Part shown: positions 1 through 8,119 of the stretch, in pieces
How positions within the stretch are numbered: position 1 is the first letter of the stretch
How the letters are laid out: each line of letters starts with the position of its first letter
Source of the DNA: Pseudogracilibacillus auburnensis
Lineage (GTDB): Bacteria > Bacillota > Bacilli > Bacillales > Amphibacillaceae
Direction: 5' to 3'
DNA length: 64,000 nucleotides
Assembly: GCF_003201975.1 (NCBI RefSeq)
Contig: NZ_QJJQ01000014.1
Coordinates: 1 to 64,000 of the forward strand
Notes under the pieces: model-generated
The model's input: the letters and a program-made list of their open reading frames with translations, nothing else
Databases searched by the model: none
What the model was told of the DNA's origin: nothing
Program-made: the position numbers and the translations under genes

Positions 1-623
1 CCGATAACCAGTACTTTGTATTCGCCTGCGGATTCGCATGTCACTTTCAGTTCACCGTCTTCCACAATACCGAATGCCCTACCGAAATGCATATGCCCGT
101 TAACCCAAACATCTACGTTCTTGTTTAGATATTGGAAATAATCAGGCAATAACATTTTAACAGTTTCGTTGTCTCTAACAGCTTCTATCGTGTAACGATA
201 TAGAGTGTCTCCCGCTGTCGGGCTCTCTACCGCTGCGTGCCTAAGTCGATGCGTGTCTTTTTTGTCTGGGTGCGGGTGCGGTATTTCGAAATTCTTCGTA
301 CCAGATACTGTAAAGCTACCAGGCACTTGCCAGTTGTATGTGCCGTTAGCTAAGGTGTGTGAAGTACCTAGAACTCCTATACCACTGTTCGGAGATGAAG
401 CGTATGCACCTATCGCGACAGACCTCTGGGCACTTACTCGTGAGTTGGCACCAATAGCGACCGCACTAGTAGCAGTAGTTGATGTATTATACCCAATCGC
501 TACTTGATATGTTCGAGCTTCGTTAGGGTCGTTACTTGCACGTGATCCGATCATGACGTTATACATCCCATAAGACAAAGCGTTGCGACAAGTAAAAATT
601 TCATATTCTTCCATACTTTTCAT
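1..623 (-). CDS. Phage tail/appendage protein fragment (C-terminal region, continues past left edge)
   Basis: An open frame of about 207 codons runs leftward off the window. Its first third repeats a VAIG(A/Y)-type motif, as in the beta-roll heads of YadA-like and phage fibre proteins (GVLG, VAIGAN, VAIGAY). It is followed by a GTKNFEIPHP motif, a LRHAAVESPTAGDTLYRY segment and a VWVNGHMHFGRAFG segment, which I recognise from the C-terminal, often self-cleaving, domain of Bacillus phage tail or neck appendage proteins. The frame begins right after an in-frame TAG and no ribosome binding site precedes the ATG at 623. Real tail fibres are much longer, so this is probably a truncated remnant of a receptor-binding structural gene. 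The family call is from motifs only. Confidence 0.65.
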   Translation of the reverse strand, partial: MKSMEEYEIFTCRNALSYGMYNVMIGSRASNDPNEARTYQVAIGYNTSTTATSAVAIGANSRVSAQRSVAIGAYASSPNSGIGVLGTSHTLANGTYNWQVPGSFTVSGTKNFEIPHPHPDKKDTHRLRHAAVESPTAGDTLYRYTIEAVRDNETVKMLLPDYFQYLNKNVDVWVNGHMHFGRAFGIVEDGELKVTCESAGEYKVLVI

Positions 624-971
624 CTATATTTATTTGAATGTAGCATAATATTGCTATATAATGATTTTGGTGGAATTAGTTACCATATTTAGTAAAAGTC
701 TTGTAGCTTTTTTTAGAAGCATACGATAATATGGTTAACATTATTGCCTAGCATTGTTAATCGCCCAAAAATACTACTATATTTTATCGTGTCTTTTATC
801 ACAAACAACAGGAGATTATATCATAAACTACCAAATTTATGGTGTTTTATTATAAATATTTTTAGTTCCAAGTTTCAATAAAAAGATAGCAAATACATAA
901 CGATATTTTATGACATTCATATGTGTCATTTTATATAAATTATATTAAAACTTACATAGGGGGGCATTTAT
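624..971. promoter_or_regulatory. AT-rich intergenic region with promoter and palindrome for the Ltp gene
   Basis: A plausible sigma-A promoter lies at 910-939 (ATGACA, 18 bp, TATAAA). The -35 overlaps an imperfect palindrome, TGACATTCATATGTGTCA at 911-928, a candidate operator. A strong ribosome binding site AGGGGGG is at 958-964. The remaining 624-905 is AT-rich with nothing else recognised. Confidence 0.45.
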
Positions 972-1571
972 ATGTTTGGCTTTTTAGGTGTTGTTGGATT
1001 TATTGTCTTTGTTGTTTTTGGAATTATGTGGATTGTTTCTTTGGTTAAGAAAAATGGTAAAGCTATACGTAATATTATTATTTCCGTCGTTGGATTATTT
1101 GTTATGATAATCGCTTCTGTGATGGGTATTGGTAGTGTAGTTAATGATGTTATGAACGAAATAGATGACGATGCGAAACAAGTGTTGGAAAAGAGTTCAG
1201 AATCAAATGATGATGAGGATAATAATGAAAATGAAGAAGAAACAGAAAAAGAAAGTAACGATGATGTACCGAGGGAGCATAAGGCGGCATTAAAGAAAGC
1301 AGAATCGTATGCCAACAATATGCATATGTCAAAAAAAGCCATTTACGACCAATTAATTTCAGAGTATGGTGAAAATTTTCCCGAAGACGCTGCGGAATAT
1401 GCCATCGATAACCTTGAAGCTGACTGGAAAGAAAATGCTTTAAAAAAAGCAGAAACATATGCAGATGGAATGGACATGTCAAACGATGCCATCTTTGATC
1501 AACTGATTTCGGAGTACGGGGAACAATTTACCGAAGAAGAAGCACAATATGCTATTGATAATTTAGAATAA
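972..1571 (+). CDS. Ltp-type superinfection-immunity membrane protein
   Basis: 199 aa. Two hydrophobic segments (about residues 1-25 and 33-58) are followed by a very acidic linker (about 65-100). Two consecutive copies of the Ltp helix-turn-helix-like repeat follow (about 105-150 and 155-199), each of the form ALKKAE-YA-x-M-x-MS-x-AI-DQLISEYGE-x-F-YAIDNLE. In lactic phage TP-J34 the Ltp lipoprotein displays such repeats on the outer membrane face and blocks incoming phage DNA, targeting the tape-measure protein. Here there is no lipobox, so anchoring would be by the membrane segments. The intact reading frame, strong AGGGGGG site, own promoter and terminator suggest it is still expressed although its neighbours are phage wreckage. 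The immunity role is inferred from the family. Confidence 0.75.
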   Translation: MFGFLGVVGFIVFVVFGIMWIVSLVKKNGKAIRNIIISVVGLFVMIIASVMGIGSVVNDVMNEIDDDAKQVLEKSSESNDDEDNNENEEETEKESNDDVPREHKAALKKAESYANNMHMSKKAIYDQLISEYGENFPEDAAEYAIDNLEADWKENALKKAETYADGMDMSNDAIFDQLISEYGEQFTEEEAQYAIDNLE

Positions 1572-1578
1572 ACAATTA

Positions 1579-1607
1579 GGTGTGCACTTTGTTGCACACC
1601 TTTTTTT
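1579..1607 (+). terminator. Intrinsic terminator of the Ltp gene
   Basis: GGTGTGCA (1579-1586), loop CTTTGT, TGCACACC (1593-1600), then seven T. Confidence 0.9.
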
Positions 1608-1755
1608 GTTAACCCGAAATGGAGTAATTTTCAAAAACCTCTATAACAGTATTCTTTCAAAAGAATATTTAGGCATACAAATTTAAGTATACCATTTATG
1701 ATACACTTTAATAGATAATAGTGGTAACAACATGAATGCCGCACAACTTTGTACT

Positions 1756-2072
1756 ATGAATTTCTACAAATCTATCAATATCACAAGTCCTGAGCAACTA
1801 AGCATTGAAAACATTTCAGAAAGAATGAAGTTATGCATTAATTAATGGTCTTATTCAAGAGTAATGACGGATTATAAAAGAAAAAAATAAAGTCTTCATT
1901 AATGGATAGTTTGAATAAGCAGCAGCAATGGCAAGATTTGGGACACGAAATGAAACATTATTTCTTCGACAAAGGGATCAGGCTTTATTTAAGAAAACAA
2001 TTAGTAGATTATTTTGAAACAATGGCTAACTATTTTGCGTATCACTTTTTGTACCCACATTTATGCTTATGT
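1756..2072 (+). pseudogene. ImmA/IrrE-family metallopeptidase pseudogene (prophage remnant)
   Basis: Three reading frames must be joined. The first runs from ATG 1756 (MNFYKSINITSPEQLSIENI) to an early TAA near 1845. After a shift comes an uninterrupted stretch around 1919-2060 containing QQQWQDLGHEMKHYFF, with the HExxH zinc motif (GHEMKH), and then ETMANYFAYH. A last shift gives FVPTFMLM. This order, HExxH followed by a helix with a conserved ANxFA motif and VPxFML, is that of ImmA/IrrE peptidases, which cleave phage CI-type repressors. At least two frameshifts make it inactive. Its place next to the Ltp gene fits a decayed lysogeny module. Confidence 0.7.
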
Positions 2073-2132
2073 GTTTAAAGATTAATAATATTACTTGAAA
2101 AACCTCAGGGAGATGAACTGTAATCAAAAGCA

Positions 2133-2376
2133 GAAAGAGGCTGGGACAAAAGTGTTTTCACCAAAGAAAAACACGAACAATGGCAGCTGCATATTAACCC
2201 GCTCTGGAAATATACTACGCTTTCCGCGGGCGGCTGGTGAGCCTCCTTGTGCTAGTGCACTGTGGGGTCTCACCGATGCCTTTCCTCCCACAGGAGTCTA
2301 CGTATATTTCCTCCGCTAAAGTAATACATTGTTCGTCTTTAGATTTGGTCGTTTTAGTTATGTCCCAGCCCTTTTC
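2133..2376 (+). repeat. Family A structured repeat, copy 1
   Basis: About 240 bp bounded by inverted ends GAGGCTGGGACA (2137-2148) and TGTCCCAGCC (2361-2370). Inside is a perfect 10-bp stem GGAAATATAC (2206-2215) / GTATATTTCC (2302-2311), then CTTTCCGCGGGCGGC on the left and CAGGAGTCTAC on the right, with an inner GGTGAG/CTCACC stem. Further copies are at 31799-32041 (inverted) and 34136-34377. A 74-codon open frame across it is not a gene. Confidence 0.9.
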
Positions 2377-2415
2377 TTATTTTTAAAATGTACATCGTGA
2401 ACTCTTACCAATTTC

Positions 2416-3159
2416 TTATTTTCTTCCTTTCGGGTCTATCCAACTACCTGGGACCCCTTTTTGCTTCGTTATATTTATCATTCCCGATGCTTGCTTATAT
2501 ATATAATACTTACCTGGTAGCATAGTCGACTTTTTATTTTTTCCCTTCTTTGCATCTTCAGCTGTATAATATCCAGGGGTGTTTTTCGTCATCGTATATC
2601 TATCATCTTTATGTGCTTTTTTCTTTAAATGAAATACTTTTGCAAGACCATCTGCATGTGCTTTTGCCACCGTTTCAAGCCATTTTTTATCTTTCATTTT
2701 TTCCGCATCTGCTTTTGTATCAATAAAACCATTTTCGGTTAACATAGAAGACATCATTGATTCACGTAACACATGTAAATTCCCTTGCTTCTTCCCACGA
2801 TCTCTTAATTCATTCACTTTTACGATCTCATTATGAATAATATTTCTACATTTAGCTGTTTCACCAGAACTAGAAAGTCTACTGTAAATATATGATTCGA
2901 AGCCTGTTCCTCCACCGGCATTGATATGAATACTTAAGAAATAATCTGCTCCCCAATTATTTGCCTCATTTGTACGTGCACTTAATGTTACTGTCTTATC
3001 CGAAGTTCTTGACATTTTGATCGTTACATGTTCGTAGGCCGTTAAATACTTACGGACCAAAAGTGCGATTTGTAACGTGACATTTTTTTCTAATAAACCA
3101 TTTCCCGTTGCACCTGAATCCACTCCACCATGGCCAGGATCAATAAAAATTTTCACCAT
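2416..3159 (-). CDS. N-acetylmuramoyl-L-alanine amidase (Amidase_3)
   Basis: 247 aa. It cleaves the amide between N-acetylmuramic acid and L-alanine in peptidoglycan. The Amidase_3 zinc fold covers about residues 1-175. Metal ligands are visible as H10 (DPGHGG), E24 (LLEKN) and H78 (SIHINA), and the catalytic glutamate as E142 (TENGF). A C-terminal segment of about 60 residues (GYYTAEDAKKG, LPGKYYIY, GMINITKQKGVPGSWIDP) looks like the small SH3-like tail of CwlC-type and phage lysins. There is no signal peptide, as in sporulation mother-cell lysins or phage endolysins. The nearby prophage debris makes a phage endolysin origin possible, but neither role can be decided. The start is supported by GAGGAGAG upstream. 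Confidence 0.85.
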   Translation of the reverse strand: MVKIFIDPGHGGVDSGATGNGLLEKNVTLQIALLVRKYLTAYEHVTIKMSRTSDKTVTLSARTNEANNWGADYFLSIHINAGGGTGFESYIYSRLSSSGETAKCRNIIHNEIVKVNELRDRGKKQGNLHVLRESMMSSMLTENGFIDTKADAEKMKDKKWLETVAKAHADGLAKVFHLKKKAHKDDRYTMTKNTPGYYTAEDAKKGKNKKSTMLPGKYYIYKQASGMINITKQKGVPGSWIDPKGRK

Positions 3160-3222
3160 AAAAATCTCTCCTCATTTTTATTAAATGAAAAAAGAGAAAT
3201 TTTCGTTCAGTCATATACGCTA

Positions 3223-4311
3223 TCATGAACGCATATTTTTTGTCGGAAGTTTACATGTAAATGTGTTTATCCCTGTAAATGATTGAACGGTTATGGTTCC
3301 TTTGTGATTTTCAATGATTTCTTTTGCAATAGCGAGACCTAATCCGCTTCCGCCTGTTTTACGATTTCTAGATGGATCAATTCGATAAAAACGATCGAAA
3401 ATTTTGGATTGTTCTTCCCTATTGATGGGAGCACCCGGACCAGAAACGGAAATAACGTACGCTGAATCTTGTTTCATTCCGATAACCGATATTGACCCGT
3501 TTCCCTCATAATAACGTATCGCATTATCAAGCAAAATCGTAACAACTTGCCTGATACCTTCTTTATGAATGAAAACTTCTTCCCGTTCTATGTCAGCATC
3601 TATACGTAAACCTGTTTGATCACATTTCAAGGAAAACAACTGAATACATTGATCGACAATCTCTTTTATTTGAACAGTTTCTTTATTTGTATGCTGCTGT
3701 TTCGTATGGTCATCCCATTCGTTCAGTCGCTCTATTTGTTCCACCATATTTGTTAATCGTTCAGTTTGTTCATGTAAAGCGGCGAATAATTGTTTAGATC
3801 CTTGTAAATCTCCAGACTTTAGAGCATATAAATATCCCGTTAAGTTTGCTATTGGTGTGCGTAGTTCGTGGGAAACATCATCAACAAGCTTTTTTCGTTG
3901 CTCTTCATTTTTTTGTAATTGATATAATAATTCATTATAATGAGAAACTAATTTTCCGACTTCATCCTTCGATTGAATCGGAATTGGAGCAGGATAGGTT
4001 CCTTTTTTCAATATTTTAATGGCTTCAATTAGTTCATTAATCGGAGAAATAAGTTTTCTTGTAACATAAAAATGAATGACACTACTTATACAGACTGCTA
4101 TTCCTGTAAAAATGAGTAAATATTCAAATAGTGTCGCATTAAATTGTTGTTGGCGGATCACGGAGAAATTTCCAATTCCGTCCACTAAAAAACAGGCCGT
4201 TTCATAAACTGCCCAACCAGTTAGTAATATAGCAGATGAAATAACAAAAACATTGACGATCGTTAATCTCCATAAAAAGCTTTTTGGCAAAAAACGAAAC
4301 CATTTATTCAT
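3223..4311 (-). CDS. Sensor histidine kinase
   Basis: About 362 aa from the ATG at 4311, which overlaps the response regulator stop by 8 nt (ATGAATAA); a TTG two codons upstream is an alternative. Two membrane segments (about 12-34 and 62-84) bracket a short extracytoplasmic loop of about 30 residues. They are followed by HAMP (about 85-137), HisKA with the phosphorylated histidine in DDVSHELRTP (about H148), and HATPase_c with N (LLDNAIRYYE), G1 (VSGPGAP) and G2 (GGSGLGLAIAKEI) boxes. The loop is too small for a classical sensor domain, so the signal may be membrane or redox state. It is the last gene of the redox operon and partner of the adjacent regulator. Confidence 0.9.
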   Translation of the reverse strand: MNKWFRFLPKSFLWRLTIVNVFVISSAILLTGWAVYETACFLVDGIGNFSVIRQQQFNATLFEYLLIFTGIAVCISSVIHFYVTRKLISPINELIEAIKILKKGTYPAPIPIQSKDEVGKLVSHYNELLYQLQKNEEQRKKLVDDVSHELRTPIANLTGYLYALKSGDLQGSKQLFAALHEQTERLTNMVEQIERLNEWDDHTKQQHTNKETVQIKEIVDQCIQLFSLKCDQTGLRIDADIEREEVFIHKEGIRQVVTILLDNAIRYYEGNGSISVIGMKQDSAYVISVSGPGAPINREEQSKIFDRFYRIDPSRNRKTGGSGLGLAIAKEIIENHKGTITVQSFTGINTFTCKLPTKNMRS

Positions 4312-4990
4312 GGACAAATTTATACCCCGTTCCTCGCACAGTCTGAATTCGTTTCGGTTTAGCAGGTGTTTCCTCGATTTTTTCCCTTATTTTCTTAATG
4401 TGTGCATCAATCGTACGGTCTAATATATGTTGATCATCATACGCATATAATTGGTTGACAAGTTGTTCTCTCGTAAAAACTATATTGGGGTGCGACATAA
4501 GATAATATAGTAATTCAAATTCATGTTTTGTTAAATAGATAGACTGATCATAAAGTAATACTTCTCTTTTACGTGGCATAATACATAAACCATCATACGT
4601 CACTTTTTGGCAAAACTGTCCCGTTCGTCTTAATAATGCTTCTACATGGGCAATGAGTTCATCGGGATTAAATGGTTTTGTTACGTAATGATCCGCACCC
4701 ATTTTTAAACCTTCAATTTTGTCGCCTATTTGTGATTTAGCTGTTGCCATGATGATCGATACTTCACTATTATTTAAGTCCTGACGAATCCAATGACAAA
4801 TTTCTTCCCCACTTATTTTAGGCAGCATTAAATCAAGGATAATAAGACAGGGATGAAATTGTAGAAATAATTCTTTCGCTTCTTCCCCATCTTTTGCCGT
4901 TATGACTTCATATTTATTTTTTTCCAAGTAGAATTGAATTAAATTTCGTATTAGCTCATCATCTTCCACAACTAAAACTAATTGTTTCAA
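4304..4990 (-). CDS. OmpR-family response regulator
   Basis: About 228 aa. Receiver domain at about 1-115 with acidic pocket E9/D10, phospho-acceptor D53 (LIILDLMLP) and K105 (YVTKPF), then a winged-helix Trans_reg_C domain ending RTIDAHIKKIREK...VRGTGYKFV. The TTG at 4990 is preferred because GAGGTG lies 6 nt upstream; a GTG three codons earlier sits inside that site. It is 28 bp downstream of the tlpA-like gene and overlaps the kinase gene, so the pair is co-transcribed with thiol-redox genes. It probably answers to envelope redox or cytochrome maturation stress; the target genes are not evident here. Confidence 0.9.
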   Translation of the reverse strand: MKQLVLVVEDDELIRNLIQFYLEKNKYEVITAKDGEEAKELFLQFHPCLIILDLMLPKISGEEICHWIRQDLNNSEVSIIMATAKSQIGDKIEGLKMGADHYVTKPFNPDELIAHVEALLRRTGQFCQKVTYDGLCIMPRKREVLLYDQSIYLTKHEFELLYYLMSHPNIVFTREQLVNQLYAYDDQHILDRTIDAHIKKIREKIEETPAKPKRIQTVRGTGYKFVHE

Positions 4991-5018
4991 ATGGCACACC
5001 TCTTTAAAAATTCATTCC

Positions 5019-5543
5019 TTAATTCATTTTATCAAATTCTTGTACCATTGCCTCATAATTTAAAGGACCTATTGCAATATTATGAATGATACCTTCTGAA
5101 TCTATTAAATAGGATGTTGGGAGCGCTTGTGCTTTATAAACATTAGCGACTACTGTATTTTTATCTGATAAAACTTGAAACGTAATACCATATTCATCAA
5201 GAAAGTTTTCAACATTAGAGGAACTAGTTTCCGTTTCACGTAAATTAACGGCTAAAATAACTCCATCTCCATATTCTTCATGGAATTTTTGCATATCAGG
5301 CATTTCCGCACGACAAGGTGGACACCATGTTGCCCAAAAGTTTAACAATACTTTTTCCCCACGGTAATCGGAAAGCTTTACTTTTTCACCATCGACTGTT
5401 TCTAATTCAAAGTCAGGAGCCATATCCCCTTTTTCGATCCCAACCTCTGCCTCAAGCTCTTTAGGATCCTCTTTACTAACAAAATCATACAATGCCCAGC
5501 CAAACAAACCTACAACGATAACGACTATTATCCACTTTTTCAT
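5019..5543 (-). CDS. TlpA/ResA-family membrane-anchored thiol-disulfide oxidoreductase
   Basis: 174 aa. An uncleaved N-terminal anchor (about 4-20) is followed by a thioredoxin fold with the redox motif WATWCPPC (C74, C77) and the cis-proline segment ALPTSYLID. ResA/StoA-type proteins on the outer membrane face reduce apocytochrome c haem-binding cysteines or spore-coat disulfides, receiving electrons from CcdA, which is encoded just upstream with a 14-bp gap. The start is set by GGAGG 7 nt before the ATG. ResA and StoA cannot be told apart from sequence alone; the lack of ResB/ResC next door leaves the substrate open. Confidence 0.88.
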   Translation of the reverse strand: MKKWIIVVIVVGLFGWALYDFVSKEDPKELEAEVGIEKGDMAPDFELETVDGEKVKLSDYRGEKVLLNFWATWCPPCRAEMPDMQKFHEEYGDGVILAVNLRETETSSSNVENFLDEYGITFQVLSDKNTVVANVYKAQALPTSYLIDSEGIIHNIAIGPLNYEAMVQEFDKMN

Positions 5544-5557
5544 TTCATTTCCTCCAT

Positions 5558-6316
5558 TTATCCAAGTCTAGATAACCAAGTATCCTCTACTAAATCAAGT
5601 AAAAATTGGGTGATTCTCGGCATTTGTCCTGTGAATAGTATAATTCCCATCACAATCATAATAATGCCACCTGTTTTCATAATGACGTCACTCTTTTTTA
5701 CAATCCATTTTGTCGAGCCAAGGAAAAATGTTAATAGTAAAAATGGAATCGCAAATCCAATAACATACATGATCGTATAAAAGATTCCTTGTCCTGGTTG
5801 GCTTGCTGCTAAAAATAAAATAGAGCCAAATATCGGACCAATACAAGGTGTCCAACCGGCAGCAAACCCTGTTCCAACAAAGAAGGTACCTGCATAACTT
5901 ACATTTGACTTCCGATACTGCATCCGCTTTTCTTTCATTAAAAAATTAATTTGTAGCCACCCGGCAACAAATAGCCCCATTACAATGATAAATATGCCAG
6001 CAATTCGTTGTATAAAAAGACCTGAATTTCCCGATAACAATTGCTGAATCCACTGCCCTAAAAAGGATGCGCCAACACCTAAACTAATAAAAACGAGTGA
6101 GACTCCTAATAGGAAAAAGAAAGAATGAGTTAGCAATTTTCCGCGTATTTTACCTCTTTGCGTTCCTTGTAATTCTTTCACACTGATCCCTGTAATATAG
6201 GATAAGTATGCTGGAAAAATTGGCAATACACAAGGGGATAAAAAAGATAGTGCCCCAGCCCCTAATGCTAAAACCATTCCTACTAGTAAAAAAGTATCTG
6301 TTTCTATACCTCCCAT
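5558..6316 (-). CDS. ccdA: CcdA cytochrome c biogenesis / thiol electron-transfer membrane protein
   Basis: 252 aa, six predicted membrane helices, DsbD-beta/CcdA family. The two membrane-embedded redox cysteines are in LSPCVLPIFPAYLSYI (C29) and GWTPCIGPIFGSIL (C158). It moves reducing equivalents from cytoplasmic thioredoxin to extracytoplasmic TlpA-type proteins such as the product of the next gene. It starts 2 bp after the upstream membrane protein gene, with AAGGTG before the ATG, so the genes form one transcript. Confidence 0.92.
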   Translation of the reverse strand: MGGIETDTFLLVGMVLALGAGALSFLSPCVLPIFPAYLSYITGISVKELQGTQRGKIRGKLLTHSFFFLLGVSLVFISLGVGASFLGQWIQQLLSGNSGLFIQRIAGIFIIVMGLFVAGWLQINFLMKEKRMQYRKSNVSYAGTFFVGTGFAAGWTPCIGPIFGSILFLAASQPGQGIFYTIMYVIGFAIPFLLLTFFLGSTKWIVKKSDVIMKTGGIIMIVMGIILFTGQMPRITQFLLDLVEDTWLSRLG

Positions 6317-6318
6317 TT

Positions 6319-6996
6319 TTACACCTTCCCTTTTCGATTAAACATTTGAAAGAATAGAACAATGACAAATAAGCAAATTAAAAATATTGGTGAGATCATA
6401 TAGTCAAAAATAGTGATATTAGAATAAAATGACAACAGGAATTGTCCAAATATCCACATATAAAAAATGATAAGTGAACGATTACGAATAGAGCCTTTCC
6501 CTTGCATGAATAAATATAGTAAAATGAATACCATTAATAGCGTTAAATATCCCCAACTTATCTGATTTTTTGCCACAATGACTTGTAAAAATTCATATAA
6601 AAAAGAAGCACTTAAAAAGACAGGTAAAGATGTTTGCAATACAATAAACATTTCCGCCTTTTTATGTCTCATTCGATATAAAAGATGAACGACGATCAAG
6701 ATCGTTGCATAATAAAAAGCAGTTGAATTACTTGGATAAGCTAATACAGCCAATGGGTCTTTTATAAAGGTTGTAAAATGAGCAAGAACTTTTCCAATCC
6801 AAATATAAATAATGTAATTTATTAAAAAGGACATTAGTTGATCTAACTGTTGCTTTTTTACTTTTCTTGGCTGGTAACTACTAACATAAAAAAATGATAA
6901 GCCACCAATAAAACTAACGATCATGATTGCGATAGAGATAAATATGGAAGTAGATGCCAATGAATTTTCCTCCAAATAAGATGGTTTCCAATTCAT
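6319..6996 (-). CDS. Polytopic membrane protein of unknown function, first gene of redox operon
   Basis: 225 aa with about seven hydrophobic segments and short loops. I do not recognise the family. A KDPLAVLAYPSNSTAFY segment in a loop is the only distinctive patch. It lies 2 bp upstream of ccdA, so it is probably functionally linked to CcdA/TlpA electron transfer. No good ribosome binding site precedes the ATG at 6996, so the true start may differ by some codons. Confidence 0.7.
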   Translation of the reverse strand: MNWKPSYLEENSLASTSIFISIAIMIVSFIGGLSFFYVSSYQPRKVKKQQLDQLMSFLINYIIYIWIGKVLAHFTTFIKDPLAVLAYPSNSTAFYYATILIVVHLLYRMRHKKAEMFIVLQTSLPVFLSASFLYEFLQVIVAKNQISWGYLTLLMVFILLYLFMQGKGSIRNRSLIIFYMWIFGQFLLSFYSNITIFDYMISPIFLICLFVIVLFFQMFNRKGKV

Positions 6997-7077
6997 TATA
7001 ACGTAGTCATATGAAAATTTGATGAAAATGAATGGAGGTCACAATATTGTAACGATTTTAATGGATTTTCATCAAAC

Positions 7078-7107
7078 AAAAAACCTTAATGAATGGGTTC
7101 ATTAAGG
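7078..7107 (-). terminator. Intrinsic terminator of the GNAT gene
   Basis: Read leftward: CCTTAATGAA, loop CCCA, TTCATTAAGG, then six U. It lies just after the stop codon at 7118. Confidence 0.9.
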
Positions 7108-7117
7108 CGAGGATCGT

Positions 7118-7396
7118 TTATTTAGCAATTAAATCGTGGTATTCAGTTGTTTTTTCCATCTTACTTTGTACATAAGAGCATTGTGGAACAATTTTTACAT
7201 TCTCTTCACGGGCATATGCTATGAGGGCTTCAACTAGCTTTCCCGCCATCCCTTGTCCTCTCAGCTCATCTGAAACATACGTATGATCTGCAATAATTGT
7301 ATTTTCGTCTTTTTGCTTAAACGTGATTTCCGCGAGTGGGTCGTTTTCATTTTCTCCAACATAAAATTTATTGTCACCTTTTTGAATTGTCGCCAT
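7118..7396 (-). CDS. Small GNAT-like acetyltransferase (YjdJ type)
   Basis: 92 aa from ATG 7396, chosen because AAAGGAGG lies just upstream; a longer frame to 7456 has no such site. It is the minimal GNAT fold: the beta4 strand and acetyl-CoA pyrophosphate loop DELRGQGMAGKLVEALIAYA match Q/RxxGxG/A, followed by a PQCSYVQSKM segment typical of this small family, in which a cysteine is often proposed as catalytic. The substrate is unknown. It is monocistronic. Confidence 0.85.
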   Translation of the reverse strand: MATIQKGDNKFYVGENENDPLAEITFKQKDENTIIADHTYVSDELRGQGMAGKLVEALIAYAREENVKIVPQCSYVQSKMEKTTEYHDLIAK

Positions 7397-7482
7397 TCGT
7401 TCTCCTCCTTTATTTGTTATCATCGTACCATAATGAATCAGACAATTTAAAATCATCTGTTTACACTTTTGTACTTTTGCTA

Positions 7483-7935
7483 TGAGCTATATTTTTTAAT
7501 CACTCAACTTTCGCACCGATAAAATGAGTGAAAACAGTTCGCTTGATGAAGACTTGAGGTGCTTCTGATGATATCCTTGGCAACCTCGGTATAATAAACC
7601 GTTTTCCAAAAGATTCGTACTGCCAATACTTCTCCTACTAAAATAGATTTGCTGTTACGTATAAAAAATAAACTGCATAGTAACTTCGGGTCTGCTGAAC
7701 AACTAAATTGTGTTCCATCCTACCGTTGTCTTCCGCGAAATGTGGCATGCTTTCCGCGGGCACGACCTTAGCCTCCTTGAGAAAACCGCTCTGCGAGGTC
7801 TTCGGACACGTGGGACTGGGACTGCGCTTACTCGTCCCATCGAAAAGCTTTTGCGCTAAATGCTCGTCCCATCGAAGACCATTTGCAGTTCGCACAGGAG
7901 TCAGTCATTTTCGCTCCAGACAACTAGAGTAGTTC
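7483..7935. repeat. Family B structured repeat, copy 1, with 5' extension
   Basis: This fills the gap between the GNAT gene and the small gene at 7961. The core has outer arms GTCTTCCGCGAAATG (7728-7742) and CATTTTCGCTCCAGAC (7906-7921), which pair with a few mismatches. GCTTTCCGCGGGC follows on the left and CACAGGAGTC precedes the right arm, the same layout as family A. A second copy is at 34897-35172. The part before 7690 (ACTTTCGCACC, TACTAAAATAGAT, AAACTGCATAGTAACTTC) also recurs, diverged, at about 23845-24020. Confidence 0.8.
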
Positions 7936-7960
7936 ATTGCATATGGCAAAGGTTAGTTGG

Positions 7961-8104
7961 TTAATCAATAAATAATTTTTCTTTTAATTTCTGTCGATAA
8001 CATTCAAGTTTTTTAATTTTCTTGAAGGTTAGGACGGAAAATATCGTCGTTATGATAAGTAATAACTCATACTCTTCTCGATTTTGATTAATTATTTTGT
8101 CCAT
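7961..8104 (-). CDS. Small membrane protein, 47 aa
   Basis: A short frame with a near-perfect AGGAGG seven bases before ATG 8104, 15 bp downstream of the csaA-like stop. The product has a polar N-terminus, one hydrophobic segment (YELLLIITTIFSVLTF, about 12-27) and a basic C-terminal half (KKIKKLECYRQKLKEK). This is the make-up of a single-pass small membrane protein. I do not recognise a family. Co-transcription with csaA is likely from spacing. Confidence 0.6.
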   Translation of the reverse strand: MDKIINQNREEYELLLIITTIFSVLTFKKIKKLECYRQKLKEKLFID

Positions 8105-8119
8105 GTAAATCGCCTCCTA

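Noticed and set aside
205-507. 100-codon rightward frame
   Set aside because: It is antisense to the phage tail fragment, whose product shows recognisable family motifs; this frame has no ribosome binding site.
2095-2319. 74-codon frame
   Set aside because: It lies across the family A repeat; the other copies do not keep it open as a conserved protein.
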